Assembly (NCBI GenBank): GCA_046328715.1
Contig: JAXLWB010000050.1
Span: 7,172 to 71,171, forward strand
Origin: JAXLWB01 sp046328715
GTDB taxonomy: Bacteria > Chloroflexota > Anaerolineae > Caldilineales > Caldilineaceae
Length of the DNA stretch: 64,000 nucleotides
Direction of reading: 5' to 3'
In this document: one piece after another, positions 43,224 through 51,352 of the stretch
Position numbering within the stretch: the first letter of the stretch is position 1
How the letters are laid out: each line of letters starts with the position of its first letter
Notes under the pieces: model-generated
What the model was told of the DNA's origin: nothing
The model's input: the letters and a program-made list of their open reading frames with translations, nothing else
The model's database searches: none
Translations under genes and position numbers: made by a program

Positions 43224-44561
43224 ATGTCCCACTATCCAGAAGTCTCTCATTCACAGGAATTGTACAAACGGGCAGGCCAGTTGATCCCTGGCTGGACGCA
43301 ACTGATCAGCCGCCGTGCCGATCAATTTGCCCGTGGCGTCAGTCCCATCTATGCCCAACGCGCCAAAGGCTCCCACTTTATCGATGTCGATGAAAATGAG
43401 TACATTGACTGGGTCAACGCCGTTGGGGCAGTCATTCTCGGCCACGCCGATGAGGTGGTGGATGGCGCAGTCAAAGAGCAGATCGACCGTGGCAGCATCT
43501 ATACGCTCAACAGCCCGTTGGAAATCGAGCTGGCTGAAGAACTCTGCCAGACAATCCCCAGTGCGCAGATGGTACGCTATACCAAGGGTGGCGGCGAAGC
43601 CTGTGCCGTAGCCGCCCGCATCGCTCGTGGTACCACGAGCCGCGACAAAATCCTGATCTGTGGCTATCACGGCTGGCACGATTGGTATCAGGCTGCCAAC
43701 TTTGGTGTGGACCCCGAAAGTGGCGAATATCCCTTTGCCGGAATTGAACCAATCGGCGTGCCCAAAGCCCTGGCCGGAACTATTATTCCTTTTCGCTATG
43801 GCGATCTGACGATGCTAGAGAACCTGCTCCAGGAAAATGCTGGTGAAGTTGCCGCCATCATGATGGAACCGGCGCGCAGCGAGCTGCCCCCCGCTGGTTA
43901 TCTGGAAGGCGTCCAAGCGCTGGCCCAACAATATGAAGTGATTCTGATCTTCGATGAAGTCTCTTGCGGCTGGCGACAGGCGATTGGTGGCATTCAAAGT
44001 GTGGTCGGCGTCACACCCGACATGACAGTGGTGGCCAAGGCGATGTCCAATGGCTATCCGATGGGTGCCGTGGTAGGTTCGCGCTCTGTGATGGAACCAG
44101 CGGCTCGGATGTTTATCTCCAGTTCCTATTGGAGCGATAACATCGGTATGATCGCCGCCTTGACCACCATTCGTGAACTCAAACGGCGCAACTCGGAGGA
44201 GCGGCTGCGTCAGACCGGTGAGAAGTTGCGTACAGCGCTCAACGAGGCAATCACTGCGTCTGGCCTATCTGGACGCTGCGCAGGTATCTTTGCCAACCCG
44301 TATGTTGCACTCGATCTGCCAGCGGGCGTGGATGGTCGCAAAGTCTCGACGCTCTTTATTCAGGAAATGGCACGGCGTGGAATCCACACCTACATGTCGT
44401 TCAAGGCGACACTGGCCCACACCGATGCGGATATCGCCAAAACTGCTGCTGCCGCCAAAGAGTCATTCGCAACCATCAAAGCTGGCATTGACCAGGATAA
44501 GCTCGATTCCTTGCTGGTGGCCGACGTCAAGAAAGAACCTTTCCGCCGCCAGGTGCGCTAA
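43224..44561 (+). CDS. Class III aminotransferase, GSA-aminomutase-like
   Basis: The ATG at 43224 lies 7 nt after CAGGAG. This 445-residue PLP enzyme has the GSA-aminomutase layout: HFIDVDENEYIDWV near 48, the MVRYTKGGGEACAVAARIAR block near 113, CGYHGWHDWY near 142, IFDEVSCGWR near 235 with the PLP Asp, and VVAKAMSNGYPMGAVVG near 262 with the Schiff-base Lys. In true HemL the block before YHG reads NSGTEA; here KGGGEA, so a related mutase or omega-transaminase is more likely than heme synthesis. It heads a set of amino-acid genes. Confidence 0.86.
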   Translation: MSHYPEVSHSQELYKRAGQLIPGWTQLISRRADQFARGVSPIYAQRAKGSHFIDVDENEYIDWVNAVGAVILGHADEVVDGAVKEQIDRGSIYTLNSPLEIELAEELCQTIPSAQMVRYTKGGGEACAVAARIARGTTSRDKILICGYHGWHDWYQAANFGVDPESGEYPFAGIEPIGVPKALAGTIIPFRYGDLTMLENLLQENAGEVAAIMMEPARSELPPAGYLEGVQALAQQYEVILIFDEVSCGWRQAIGGIQSVVGVTPDMTVVAKAMSNGYPMGAVVGSRSVMEPAARMFISSSYWSDNIGMIAALTTIRELKRRNSEERLRQTGEKLRTALNEAITASGLSGRCAGIFANPYVALDLPAGVDGRKVSTLFIQEMARRGIHTYMSFKATLAHTDADIAKTAAAAKESFATIKAGIDQDKLDSLLVADVKKEPFRRQVR

Positions 44562-44563
44562 AT

Positions 44564-44622
44564 TTCAGAGCCATCAGTGTAAGCGCATAGACTCCCCGTA
44601 CGCTTACGCTGACGGCTCTGAA
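44564..44622. repeat. 22-bp inverted repeat, CAGAG family
   Basis: Arms 44564-44585 and 44601-44622 (start TTCAGAGCC, containing GTAAGCG) pair with two G-U-compatible mismatches across a 15-nt loop. It begins 3 nt after the aminotransferase stop, within the cluster. Confidence 0.87.
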
Positions 44623-44673
44623 GTCACGCCGTGCAAAATCTGCGACCATTCAAGGAAAAGTAGAGGCAATATT

Positions 44674-45882
44674 ATGTCTTCAGCAACGGCAATCATCATC
44701 GGCGGTGGCGTGATCGGGTTGAGCGCTGCCTATCAACTAGCCCGCAAACAATTTGGCAAAGTGATCGTACTTGAAAAGGATATAGTAGGCGAAGGCTCAA
44801 GCAGCCGTGCCGGTGGTATCATCACCGGGTTGTTGTGGAGCGAAACAGGGGTGCTAGCGCGCAAGATCAGCCTGGGGCTCTATCGTGAACTCTCGGAAGA
44901 TCTGCCTGGCTACCGCTTTGCTGACGTCGGCTGTTTGAACCTTTTTGACCCACCCTCCTGGCCCGAACGGCAACGACTGTTGCCACTTTACGACCGGCTC
45001 GGTGCGCCCTACGAGATTTTAGATGCGGCCGAAATGCGCCAGCGCTGGCCCGCATTGAACCCAGCCGAAACCGAGATCGGCCTCTTTGATCCACTCGGCG
45101 GCTACAGTGAACCGGAAGAGTATATTCCCGCTCTGGCGCAACGCTGTCGTGAACTGGGCGTGGAAATTCGTGAGCAGCAACAGGTGACTGGCTTTGTGCA
45201 ACGTGGCGGGCGTGTGACTGGTGTCACAACGGCTGATGGAACGCTCGAAGGCGATGCGCTGGTCTGCACGGTCCATACGTGGACGCAGCAGGTGATGACG
45301 CAGCTTGGATGGCAACCTCCCTTCAAAGCCTTTGTCCATCAGCGCTATCTCTCTAGCCCTTTATCGACTGACTCCTCGGCGGCGATTCGGCTGCCTGCTA
45401 TCAACGCCAATCCCTACAATGGCTATATTCGTCCGGCACGTGGCCATCGGCTGCTAGCGGGCGGAGAAACGGGTTGGCGCGAGGAATTTCGTACACCCTC
45501 ACTGCAATTTCACATGTCGGCACTGACTGCGCCTGCCTCCGTACCGGAGGCGTTGGCGACCCGTTTGACTCCACTGGTGCCTGCTTTAGGCCAAACACAT
45601 TGGGAAAGTGAAAAAGTTGGACTGATTGCCTTTGCGCTGGATGGTGAACCATTGCTTGGGCCGTTACCTCAACTGCCGGGTTTGTATATTGGCTGCGCCT
45701 TTCATTCGGGTGGCTTTGCCTATAATCCTGCGGCAGGTCTGCTATTGGCTCAATTTGTAGCTAACGGGCGTACCGAGCTTGATCTCACTGCCTTCGCCCC
45801 CGACCGTTTCGCCCCCGCCGAAGTGGCAGATTATCTGGCGACCACCGTCCCGCAAGATGCTGCGGTGCGTCGGCGTCATTAA
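44674..45882 (+). CDS. FAD-dependent amino-acid/amine oxidoreductase (DAO family)
   Basis: The ATG at 44674 has AGAGG 7 nt upstream; the same frame is open upstream through the aminotransferase but is not coding there. This 402-residue flavoprotein shows IIIGGGVIGLSAAYQLAR near residue 7, the VGEGSSSRAGGII block and GCAFHSGGFAYNPAAG near 345, as in sarcosine/glycine/proline oxidases. It would oxidise an N-alkyl or alpha-amino acid. It is next to the aminotransferase and near glycine decarboxylase, which suits glycine or sarcosine metabolism. Confidence 0.86.
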   Translation: MSSATAIIIGGGVIGLSAAYQLARKQFGKVIVLEKDIVGEGSSSRAGGIITGLLWSETGVLARKISLGLYRELSEDLPGYRFADVGCLNLFDPPSWPERQRLLPLYDRLGAPYEILDAAEMRQRWPALNPAETEIGLFDPLGGYSEPEEYIPALAQRCRELGVEIREQQQVTGFVQRGGRVTGVTTADGTLEGDALVCTVHTWTQQVMTQLGWQPPFKAFVHQRYLSSPLSTDSSAAIRLPAINANPYNGYIRPARGHRLLAGGETGWREEFRTPSLQFHMSALTAPASVPEALATRLTPLVPALGQTHWESEKVGLIAFALDGEPLLGPLPQLPGLYIGCAFHSGGFAYNPAAGLLLAQFVANGRTELDLTAFAPDRFAPAEVADYLATTVPQDAAVRRRH

Positions 45883-45939
45883 GCTGTTTGATGCGTTCAT
45901 GCCAATAGAACACGGAATTTATTGGCTGGTCTGGGCGAG

Positions 45940-46860
45940 CTAAGTTCGAGGCAACCAGTCGGCGAAACGCTCTTGCATCACACGCTTGCAGGTCTGATAT
46001 TGCTCTTCGCTAAAGCCCTGGTAAGGAGAAAGCAGGCGCAGCGGCATCTCCTCCAAACCGCCGAGGCGCACCAGCAGTTTGTCATAGGCACCATCGATGC
46101 GTCCTTCGGCCAGGAGCGGATCGAGCAGGCCGTGGAGCAGTTCGTGAAATTCCTTTTGCAGCATGAACATTGCCAGATTGTCCCGACTGCGACCTGCCTC
46201 AAAGAGCGCCTTGGCCTTGTGCGGTGACATCGGCCCAAAGGAAGAGAGCAGCGAACATTCGCCATACAGGCAGCCGTGGGGAAAGTTCGCCTCGCCAAAG
46301 AAGTGTTGCAATTCGGGGGCGTGGGTCATCAAACCGGCAGCACGATCCATGCCGCCGCCGGTGTTTTTGGTGGCGACCAGGTTGGGCACAGCATCGATCA
46401 ACTTTCGATAGTCAGGCCCTTCGAGCAGGCGTTTGCTGCGCGGCAGGTTGTAGTGTAAGAACCTGGCCTCTGGAAACGCCCCGCAGACATCACGAAAGAA
46501 GGTCATTACTTCGCGGTCATTGAGCGCACCCCAAGCGGGCATCGAGATTTGAAAGACACGGAAGCCGACGTCATAGGCAAAGGCGATCCGCTCGATGAAG
46601 TTGGCGGTGGATAGCGCAATCACGCCCACCATTGGATGGACATCAGCACCGCGCGTCTCTTCGTAGAAGATGCGTACGATCTGCTGAAAACGTGGCGTAT
46701 CCACGGCGTAGCCTTCGCCCGCCGTGCCAAAGATGTAAAGATGGTTAAATTGTTTCAGTACCATCCGCACCTCGTTGCGAAAGACCTCTTCCAGCAACTG
46801 CTCCTTCTCATCCCACGGCACTTCACAGGAAACCAAAATGGCTTGTGGATAACGAGTCAT
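45940..46860 (-). CDS. DapA/N-acetylneuraminate-lyase-family aldolase
   Basis: The start at 46860 (MTRYPQAILVSCEVPW) has AGAGG 5-6 nt upstream; the in-frame extension to 46926 lies in heptad repeats. This 306-residue barrel has YIFGTAGEGYAVD near 42 (GTAGE motif), FLHYNLPRSKRL near 130 with the conserved Tyr, and NLVATKNTGGG near 155 with the Schiff-base Lys. The family cleaves or joins pyruvate with an aldehyde; the residues here (YNLP, not YNVP) are not decisive. It may act on a keto acid made by neighbours. Confidence 0.84.
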   Translation of the reverse strand: MTRYPQAILVSCEVPWDEKEQLLEEVFRNEVRMVLKQFNHLYIFGTAGEGYAVDTPRFQQIVRIFYEETRGADVHPMVGVIALSTANFIERIAFAYDVGFRVFQISMPAWGALNDREVMTFFRDVCGAFPEARFLHYNLPRSKRLLEGPDYRKLIDAVPNLVATKNTGGGMDRAAGLMTHAPELQHFFGEANFPHGCLYGECSLLSSFGPMSPHKAKALFEAGRSRDNLAMFMLQKEFHELLHGLLDPLLAEGRIDGAYDKLLVRLGGLEEMPLRLLSPYQGFSEEQYQTCKRVMQERFADWLPRT

Positions 46861-46876
46861 AGACACCTCTGATTTT

Positions 46877-46911
46877 GAATTGCGAATTGTAGATTGTGGA
46901 TTGCGGAATAA
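46877..46911. repeat. Five tandem heptads
   Basis: Five 7-nt words of GAATTGC / GGATTGC type run from 46877 to 46911, just upstream of the DapA-family start. A different word set (GCCACTC, GCTACCC) follows; no clear hairpin forms. Confidence 0.75.
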
Positions 46912-46947
46912 CTCGCTACCCACCATTCGCCACTCGCATTTTATTAT

Positions 46948-47727
46948 TTAGCCTGCGCTGAGGCCGACCATGAAGCCGCCATCGACGCGCAGCACCGAGC
47001 CGGTGACATAATCGGCATCATCGCTGGCTAGGTAAGCTACTGCTTTGCCGATATCTTCGGGCTGGCCGATGCGCCCCCACGGGATGCGTTTGCCGCCATC
47101 CTGGATCTCTTCTTCGCTGAAATGGTCGCGCTCGCCAGGGGTGTCGATCCAACCGGGATTGACCACATTAACGTTGATGTGATTGGGGGCAAGTTCGACC
47201 GCCATCGTGCGGGCCAGGTGCGTGATGGCTGCCTTTGCCATGTTGTAGGCCGAACTGAGTGCAAAGGCCATCTCTTGGTGCACCGAACTGATGACCACAA
47301 TCTTACCGCGTGCTCGTCCCAGCAACGGTTGACTCGCCATCTGTTTGGCGGCAAATTGACAGGTATGAAATACGCCAAATTGGGCAATTTCGAGGGTGCG
47401 CTGTACATTCTCCCATTTGGCTTCGAGAATGTGCTCACGCCGTGAGATGGCGGCATTAGCAACCGCAATATCCAACCGCCCAAAACGCTCGGCAACCCCT
47501 GCAATCATCGCCTCGACCGCCGCTCGATCCGAGACATCGGCGGGCCAGAACAACGCCTGCCGCCCCATCGCTTGAATCTCCTGGACGGTCGCTTCCGCTT
47601 CGCGGCGTGATGGTAGATCGTTGATGACAATATTCGCCCCTTCAGCGGCCAGACAGAGCGCAATGCCCCGTCCAATCCCGCGTCCACTCCCGGTAATCAA
47701 TGCAGTCTTGCCCTCAAATCGTTGCAT
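46948..47727 (-). CDS. Short-chain dehydrogenase/reductase
   Basis: This 259-residue SDR has ALITGSGRGIGRGIALCLA near residue 8 (TGxxxGxG cofactor motif), NAAIS near 89, a catalytic Ser in VVISSVHQ near 143, and YNMAKAAI with Tyr and Lys near 157. The final block YVTGSVLRVDGGFMVG is a common glucose-1-dehydrogenase-like ending. The Asp after the second strand is replaced (NDLPSRREAEA), which leaves NAD versus NADP open. It precedes the DapA-family gene on the same strand, 87 nt apart. Confidence 0.9.
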   Translation of the reverse strand: MQRFEGKTALITGSGRGIGRGIALCLAAEGANIVINDLPSRREAEATVQEIQAMGRQALFWPADVSDRAAVEAMIAGVAERFGRLDIAVANAAISRREHILEAKWENVQRTLEIAQFGVFHTCQFAAKQMASQPLLGRARGKIVVISSVHQEMAFALSSAYNMAKAAITHLARTMAVELAPNHINVNVVNPGWIDTPGERDHFSEEEIQDGGKRIPWGRIGQPEDIGKAVAYLASDDADYVTGSVLRVDGGFMVGLSAG

Positions 47728-47777
47728 CGTCGTCTCCTATTGTGATTGGTCCTTTGTTTCTGATATACAGTGTGGAA

Positions 47778-47833
47778 CAGTGAATCAGCGAGACAGTTCA
47801 CTGACCCACTGATTCACTGACCTACTGACCTAC
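47778..47833. repeat. Octad array entering the gcvP stop region
   Basis: CAGTGAATCAG (47778-47788) pairs with 47809-47819. Tandem 8-mers of the TTCACTGA / CCTACTGA type run from about 47795 to 47833, covering the gcvP stop codon (47830-47832). Confidence 0.75.
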
Positions 47834-50715
47834 TGTCCCTCTGAAGTATACGCTTCAATCGGCAAACAGGCACAGACCAGATTGCGGTCGCCGTAGACGT
47901 TGTCGATGCGCCCGACCGAGGGCCAGAACTTGTTGGCCTTGACCCACGGCGTCGGAAAGGCGGCGCGTTGGCGGGAATAGGGGCGATCCCACTCGTCACT
48001 GGCAATCACCGCAGAGGTGTGTGGTGCATGTTTGAGCACGTTGTTTTGCGCATCGATCTCTCCGCGCTCTACCTCGCCAATCTCGTTGCGGATGGCGATC
48101 ATGGCTTCGATAAAGCGGTCGAGTTCTTCTTTCGATTCGCTCTCGGTTGGCTCGATCATCAACGTGCCAGGGACGGGGAAGGACATGGTCGGGGCGTGGA
48201 AGCCGTAGTCCATCAGCCGTTTGGCCACATCTTCCACCTCTACCCACGCCTTGAGCGGGCGCAGATCGAGAATACATTCATGGGCCACAAAGCCCTGTTT
48301 GCCCTTATAGAGTACCGGGAAGTAGGAAGACAGGCGAGCAGCGATGTAGTTGGCGTTGAGGATAGCGATCTTCGTGGCATCCGTCAACCCCTCTGCGCCC
48401 ATCATGGCAATGTAAGCATAGGAGATCGGCAAAATCGCCGCACTACCAAAAGGAGCGGCAGAGACGACCGAGCCATGTCCCTTCTCTTCCCCCAGCGACC
48501 AATGACCCGGCAAGAACGGCACCAGATGCTTCGCCACGCAGATCGGCCCCATACCTGGACCGCCGCCGCCGTGGGGGATACAGAAGGTCTTGTGCAGGTT
48601 TAGATGGCAGACATCAGCGCCAATCGTGCCAGGGCTGGTGAGACCAACCTGGGCGTTCATGTTGGCCCCGTCCATATAGACCTGGCCGCCATGCACGTGG
48701 ATCAACTGGCAGATATCAACGATTGCTTCTTCAAAGACGCCGTGGGTGGAGGGATAGGTGACCATCAAGGCGGCCAGGTTGGCCCGATGTTCTTCGACCT
48801 TGGAGCGTAGATCCGTCAGATCGACGTTGCCGTCGTGGTCACAGGCCACCACGACGACCTCCATCCCCGCCATCACCGCACTTGCAGGATTGGTGCCGTG
48901 TGCCGAAGAGGGAATCAAGCAGATGCGGCGATGTGTGTCGCCACGCGAAAGGTGATAGTTGCGGATGACCAACAGACCAGCATACTCGCCTTGCGAACCG
49001 GCGTTGGGTTGCAGCGAGGTGGCGGCAAAGCCAGTGATTTCAGCCAGCCAACTGCCCAGCCGATCAAAGAGTTGTCGATAGCCCGCAGCCTGATCTACCG
49101 GAGCAAAGGGATGTAATTGAGCAAATTCGGGCCAGGTGATTGGAATCATCTCGGTGGTGGCGTTGAGCTTCATCGTACACGAGCCAAGCGGGATCATCGA
49201 GTAGGCGAGCGAGAGATCTTTGCTTTGCAGGCGGGTGATGTAGCGCAACATCTCGGTTTCAGAATGGTAGCTGTTAAAGACCGGATGCGTCAGAAACGCT
49301 GAGGTGCGTTGGTGACTGCCGAAATCAAGCTGCAATGCCTCCGCTCGGGCGACCAGGTTCTCCGTCTTTGCGCCAAAGATCTCCAACAGGGTGGTCACTT
49401 CTTCCAGCGTGCTCTGTTCATCCAGTGAAACTCCAACTGCATCTTTGCCATATTGGCGCAGGTTGATCGAGCGAGCCAGCGCACGTTCCAGCAGTTGTGC
49501 AGGCGAAACAGTGCCGCCGCTGATCTTGAGCGTGTCGAAGTGGGCGGAATCGTTGATGGTGTAGCCCGCACTGCGTAGACCATCGGCTAGCAAGTTGGTC
49601 AGCAGTTGTACACGCCGCGCAATGCGGGTCAGCCCATCTGGTCCATGATAAACGGCATACATCGAGGCCATCACAGCGAGTAATACCTGAGCGGTGCAGA
49701 TGTTGCTAGTGGCCTTGTCGCGGCGGATGTGTTGTTCGCGGGTTTGCAGTGCCAAACGCATTGCTGGATTGCCCTGCGCATCGACCGAGACACCGACCAA
49801 ACGCCCTGGCATCAATCGTTTATAGGCATCCTTGGTGGCCATGAAGGCGGCGTGTGGACCACCATAGCCCATCGGCACCCCGAAGCGTTGACTGTTACCA
49901 ACCGCTACGTCCGCCCCGAACTCGGCGGGCGGACGTAGTAGAGTGAGCGCTAGCAGGTCGGTTGCAACCGTAACTAGTGCGCCAACAGCGTGGGCTGCGG
50001 CACAGAAGTCGCCCAGGTCGTGGATGTTGCCTTCGGTATCTGGGTATTGGAGCAGAACGCCAAAGACGTTGTTGTCGATCTTGAAGGTGCGATGATCGCC
50101 GACGACCACAGTGTAGCCTAAAGGTTGGGCACGGGTTTGCACCACCTGAATGGTCTGCGGGTGGCATTTTTCGGAGATGAAGAAGACATTGGCCTTGGAA
50201 CTACTCTTTTGTGCCCGTTTGGCCAGGGTCATGGCTTCAGCGGCGGCGGTTGCCTCGTCTAGCAACGAGGCGTTGGCAATCTCCATGCCGGTCAAGTCGA
50301 TGACCATGGTCTGAAAGTTGAGCAGCGCTTCGAGCCGCCCCTGGGCAATTTCGGCCTGATATGGGGTGTATTGCGTATACCAGCCGGGATTTTCGAGAAT
50401 GTTGCGCAGAATGACACCGGGTGTCTTGGTGCCGTAGTAGCCAGTTCCGATCAGGGAACGATAGACTTTGTTCTGCTTGGCCAATGATCGCAGATCGGCG
50501 AGTACTGCTGCTTCGCCTTGTGCTGCCGGTAAATAAAGGCTGTGCGGCGAACGAATGCGGGCAGGCACCGTCTGATCGATCAATTGATCCAACGACTCGA
50601 CGCCGATCTCTTGGAGCATGGCTGGGAGATCGTGCGTTCGTGGACCGAGATGGCGGCGGGCAAAGTCATCCTGCGGTTGGAGGAGGGAGGAGATAGAATA
50701 GGGTTGATCCGACAT
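47830..50715 (-). CDS. gcvP: Glycine dehydrogenase (decarboxylating), P protein
   Basis: The ATG at 50715 has CAGGAG 6-7 nt upstream; the frame also runs through the riboswitch but cannot be coding there. The 961-residue protein is the single-chain (fused) P protein. It starts with FARRHLGPR, has GLxQ-like LDEATAAAEAM near 150, and the PLP block HLNLHKTFCIPHGGGGPG with the Schiff-base Lys near 707. It decarboxylates glycine and passes the aminomethyl group to lipoyl-H protein. gcvT and gcvH are not in the window, so gcvP is expressed separately under its own glycine riboswitch. Confidence 0.95.
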   Translation of the reverse strand: MSDQPYSISSLLQPQDDFARRHLGPRTHDLPAMLQEIGVESLDQLIDQTVPARIRSPHSLYLPAAQGEAAVLADLRSLAKQNKVYRSLIGTGYYGTKTPGVILRNILENPGWYTQYTPYQAEIAQGRLEALLNFQTMVIDLTGMEIANASLLDEATAAAEAMTLAKRAQKSSSKANVFFISEKCHPQTIQVVQTRAQPLGYTVVVGDHRTFKIDNNVFGVLLQYPDTEGNIHDLGDFCAAAHAVGALVTVATDLLALTLLRPPAEFGADVAVGNSQRFGVPMGYGGPHAAFMATKDAYKRLMPGRLVGVSVDAQGNPAMRLALQTREQHIRRDKATSNICTAQVLLAVMASMYAVYHGPDGLTRIARRVQLLTNLLADGLRSAGYTINDSAHFDTLKISGGTVSPAQLLERALARSINLRQYGKDAVGVSLDEQSTLEEVTTLLEIFGAKTENLVARAEALQLDFGSHQRTSAFLTHPVFNSYHSETEMLRYITRLQSKDLSLAYSMIPLGSCTMKLNATTEMIPITWPEFAQLHPFAPVDQAAGYRQLFDRLGSWLAEITGFAATSLQPNAGSQGEYAGLLVIRNYHLSRGDTHRRICLIPSSAHGTNPASAVMAGMEVVVVACDHDGNVDLTDLRSKVEEHRANLAALMVTYPSTHGVFEEAIVDICQLIHVHGGQVYMDGANMNAQVGLTSPGTIGADVCHLNLHKTFCIPHGGGGPGMGPICVAKHLVPFLPGHWSLGEEKGHGSVVSAAPFGSAAILPISYAYIAMMGAEGLTDATKIAILNANYIAARLSSYFPVLYKGKQGFVAHECILDLRPLKAWVEVEDVAKRLMDYGFHAPTMSFPVPGTLMIEPTESESKEELDRFIEAMIAIRNEIGEVERGEIDAQNNVLKHAPHTSAVIASDEWDRPYSRQRAAFPTPWVKANKFWPSVGRIDNVYGDRNLVCACLPIEAYTSEGQ

Positions 50716-50738
50716 AAAAACTCCTGAGTTGATTTTGA

Positions 50739-50791
50739 GGTTGGAGGGGTGAGGGACGAGGCTAGAAAATTCACCTTTCCCCTCTCCAACC
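50739..50791. repeat. Heptad hairpin between riboswitch terminator and gcvP
   Basis: GGTTGGAG-type words (50739-50754) pair with CTCTCCAACC-type words (50774-50791). The words are 7-mers (GAGGTTG, GAGGGAC). It lies in the gcvP leader, upstream of the ribosome-binding site. Confidence 0.72.
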
Positions 50792-50801
50792 GCATCCAAT
50801 G

Positions 50802-50832
50802 AAAAACGGGCACCCCAAAGGGAATGCCCGTT
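50802..50832 (-). terminator. Riboswitch-controlled intrinsic terminator
   Basis: On the minus strand AACGGGCA (50825-50832) pairs with TGCCCGTT (50805-50812) and five T follow at once (50802-50806). It starts 2 nt after the second glycine aptamer, so it can be formed or prevented by ligand binding. Confidence 0.85.
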
Positions 50833-50833
50833 G

Positions 50834-51020
50834 CTCTGTCGTCTGACTGGAGGTCTTACCTGAAAGATTGGAGTGAATCCTTGCCTCTTCGGTGGTTTAA
50901 AAACACTTTCCAGAGTTGCCTGCACATGACGATCCATTTGCCTGAGAGTGTGGTGAAGACAGTGGCTGCTGCCTCCCCTTGCCCCTTCGGCGGAGAATGC
51001 TCCCTCGCTCTCTCGTCATG
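50834..51020 (-). ncRNA. Tandem glycine riboswitch
   Basis: Read on the minus strand, aptamer 1 spans 51020-50925: P1 is CATGACGA pairing with TCGTCATG, with CCGAAGGGGCAAGG and CTCTCAGGCAAA in between, the hallmark glycine-binding core. Aptamer 2 spans 50915-50834: P1 is CTCTG/CAGAG, with CACCGAAGAGGCAAGG and TTTCAGGTAAGACC. The terminator at 50802 and gcvP at 50715 follow. Glycine riboswitches usually switch genes on, so glycine binding should prevent termination. Confidence 0.93.
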
Positions 51021-51060
51021 AGTTGCGGCGTGATATTTGTTTGTTGTAGCTACCCAATTA

Positions 51061-51194
51061 ACCCTACCCTAGCCCTCCCCTGATAGCGGGAGGGGACAGT
51101 GAAGGGACGAATTTTGTTCTCTCTATTGTCCACTAAACAAAATCATTCCCGTGACAGTTCCCTCCCCAAAACGGGGAGGGTTAGGGTGGGGTTC
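51061..51194. repeat. 134-nt imperfect palindrome of CCCTCCCC words
   Basis: The outer arms (51061-51118 and 51136-51194) contain CCCTAGCCCTCCCC and GGGGAGGGTTAGGG. The inner hairpin CCCTCCCC-AAAAC-GGGGAGGG spans 51160-51180, and a second small one lies at 51073-51095. It is upstream of the riboswitch and downstream of the LysM gene. A minus-strand frame through it (51123-51365) is not coding. Confidence 0.8.
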
Positions 51195-51299
51195 GTAGTT
51201 GTTGTTACTTATGATTGATAACACGCAAACAACAAAACTGTCAATTTGCATATCAACCAATCTAAAGTCAGGCGTCCCTACGGAACATTTCTGAGCCGC

Positions 51300-51352
51300 C
51301 ACTGTTGTACTGTCTACTGACCCACTGTCTTGCTGATTGACTATTCTACTAC
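51300..51352. repeat. Octad array entering the LysM gene stop
   Basis: 8-nt words of the ACTGTCTA / CTGACCCA / CTGATTGA type run from 51300 to 51352 and overlap the stop codon of the LysM gene (51349-51351). Confidence 0.65.

Noticed and set aside
44173..44673. Upstream extension of the DAO-family oxidoreductase
   Set aside because: It lies in another frame of the aminotransferase gene; the flavin-binding start is at 44674 with its own SD site.
50716..50937. Upstream extension of gcvP by 74 codons
   Set aside because: It would be translated from the glycine riboswitch and terminator; length and SD site support the ATG at 50715.
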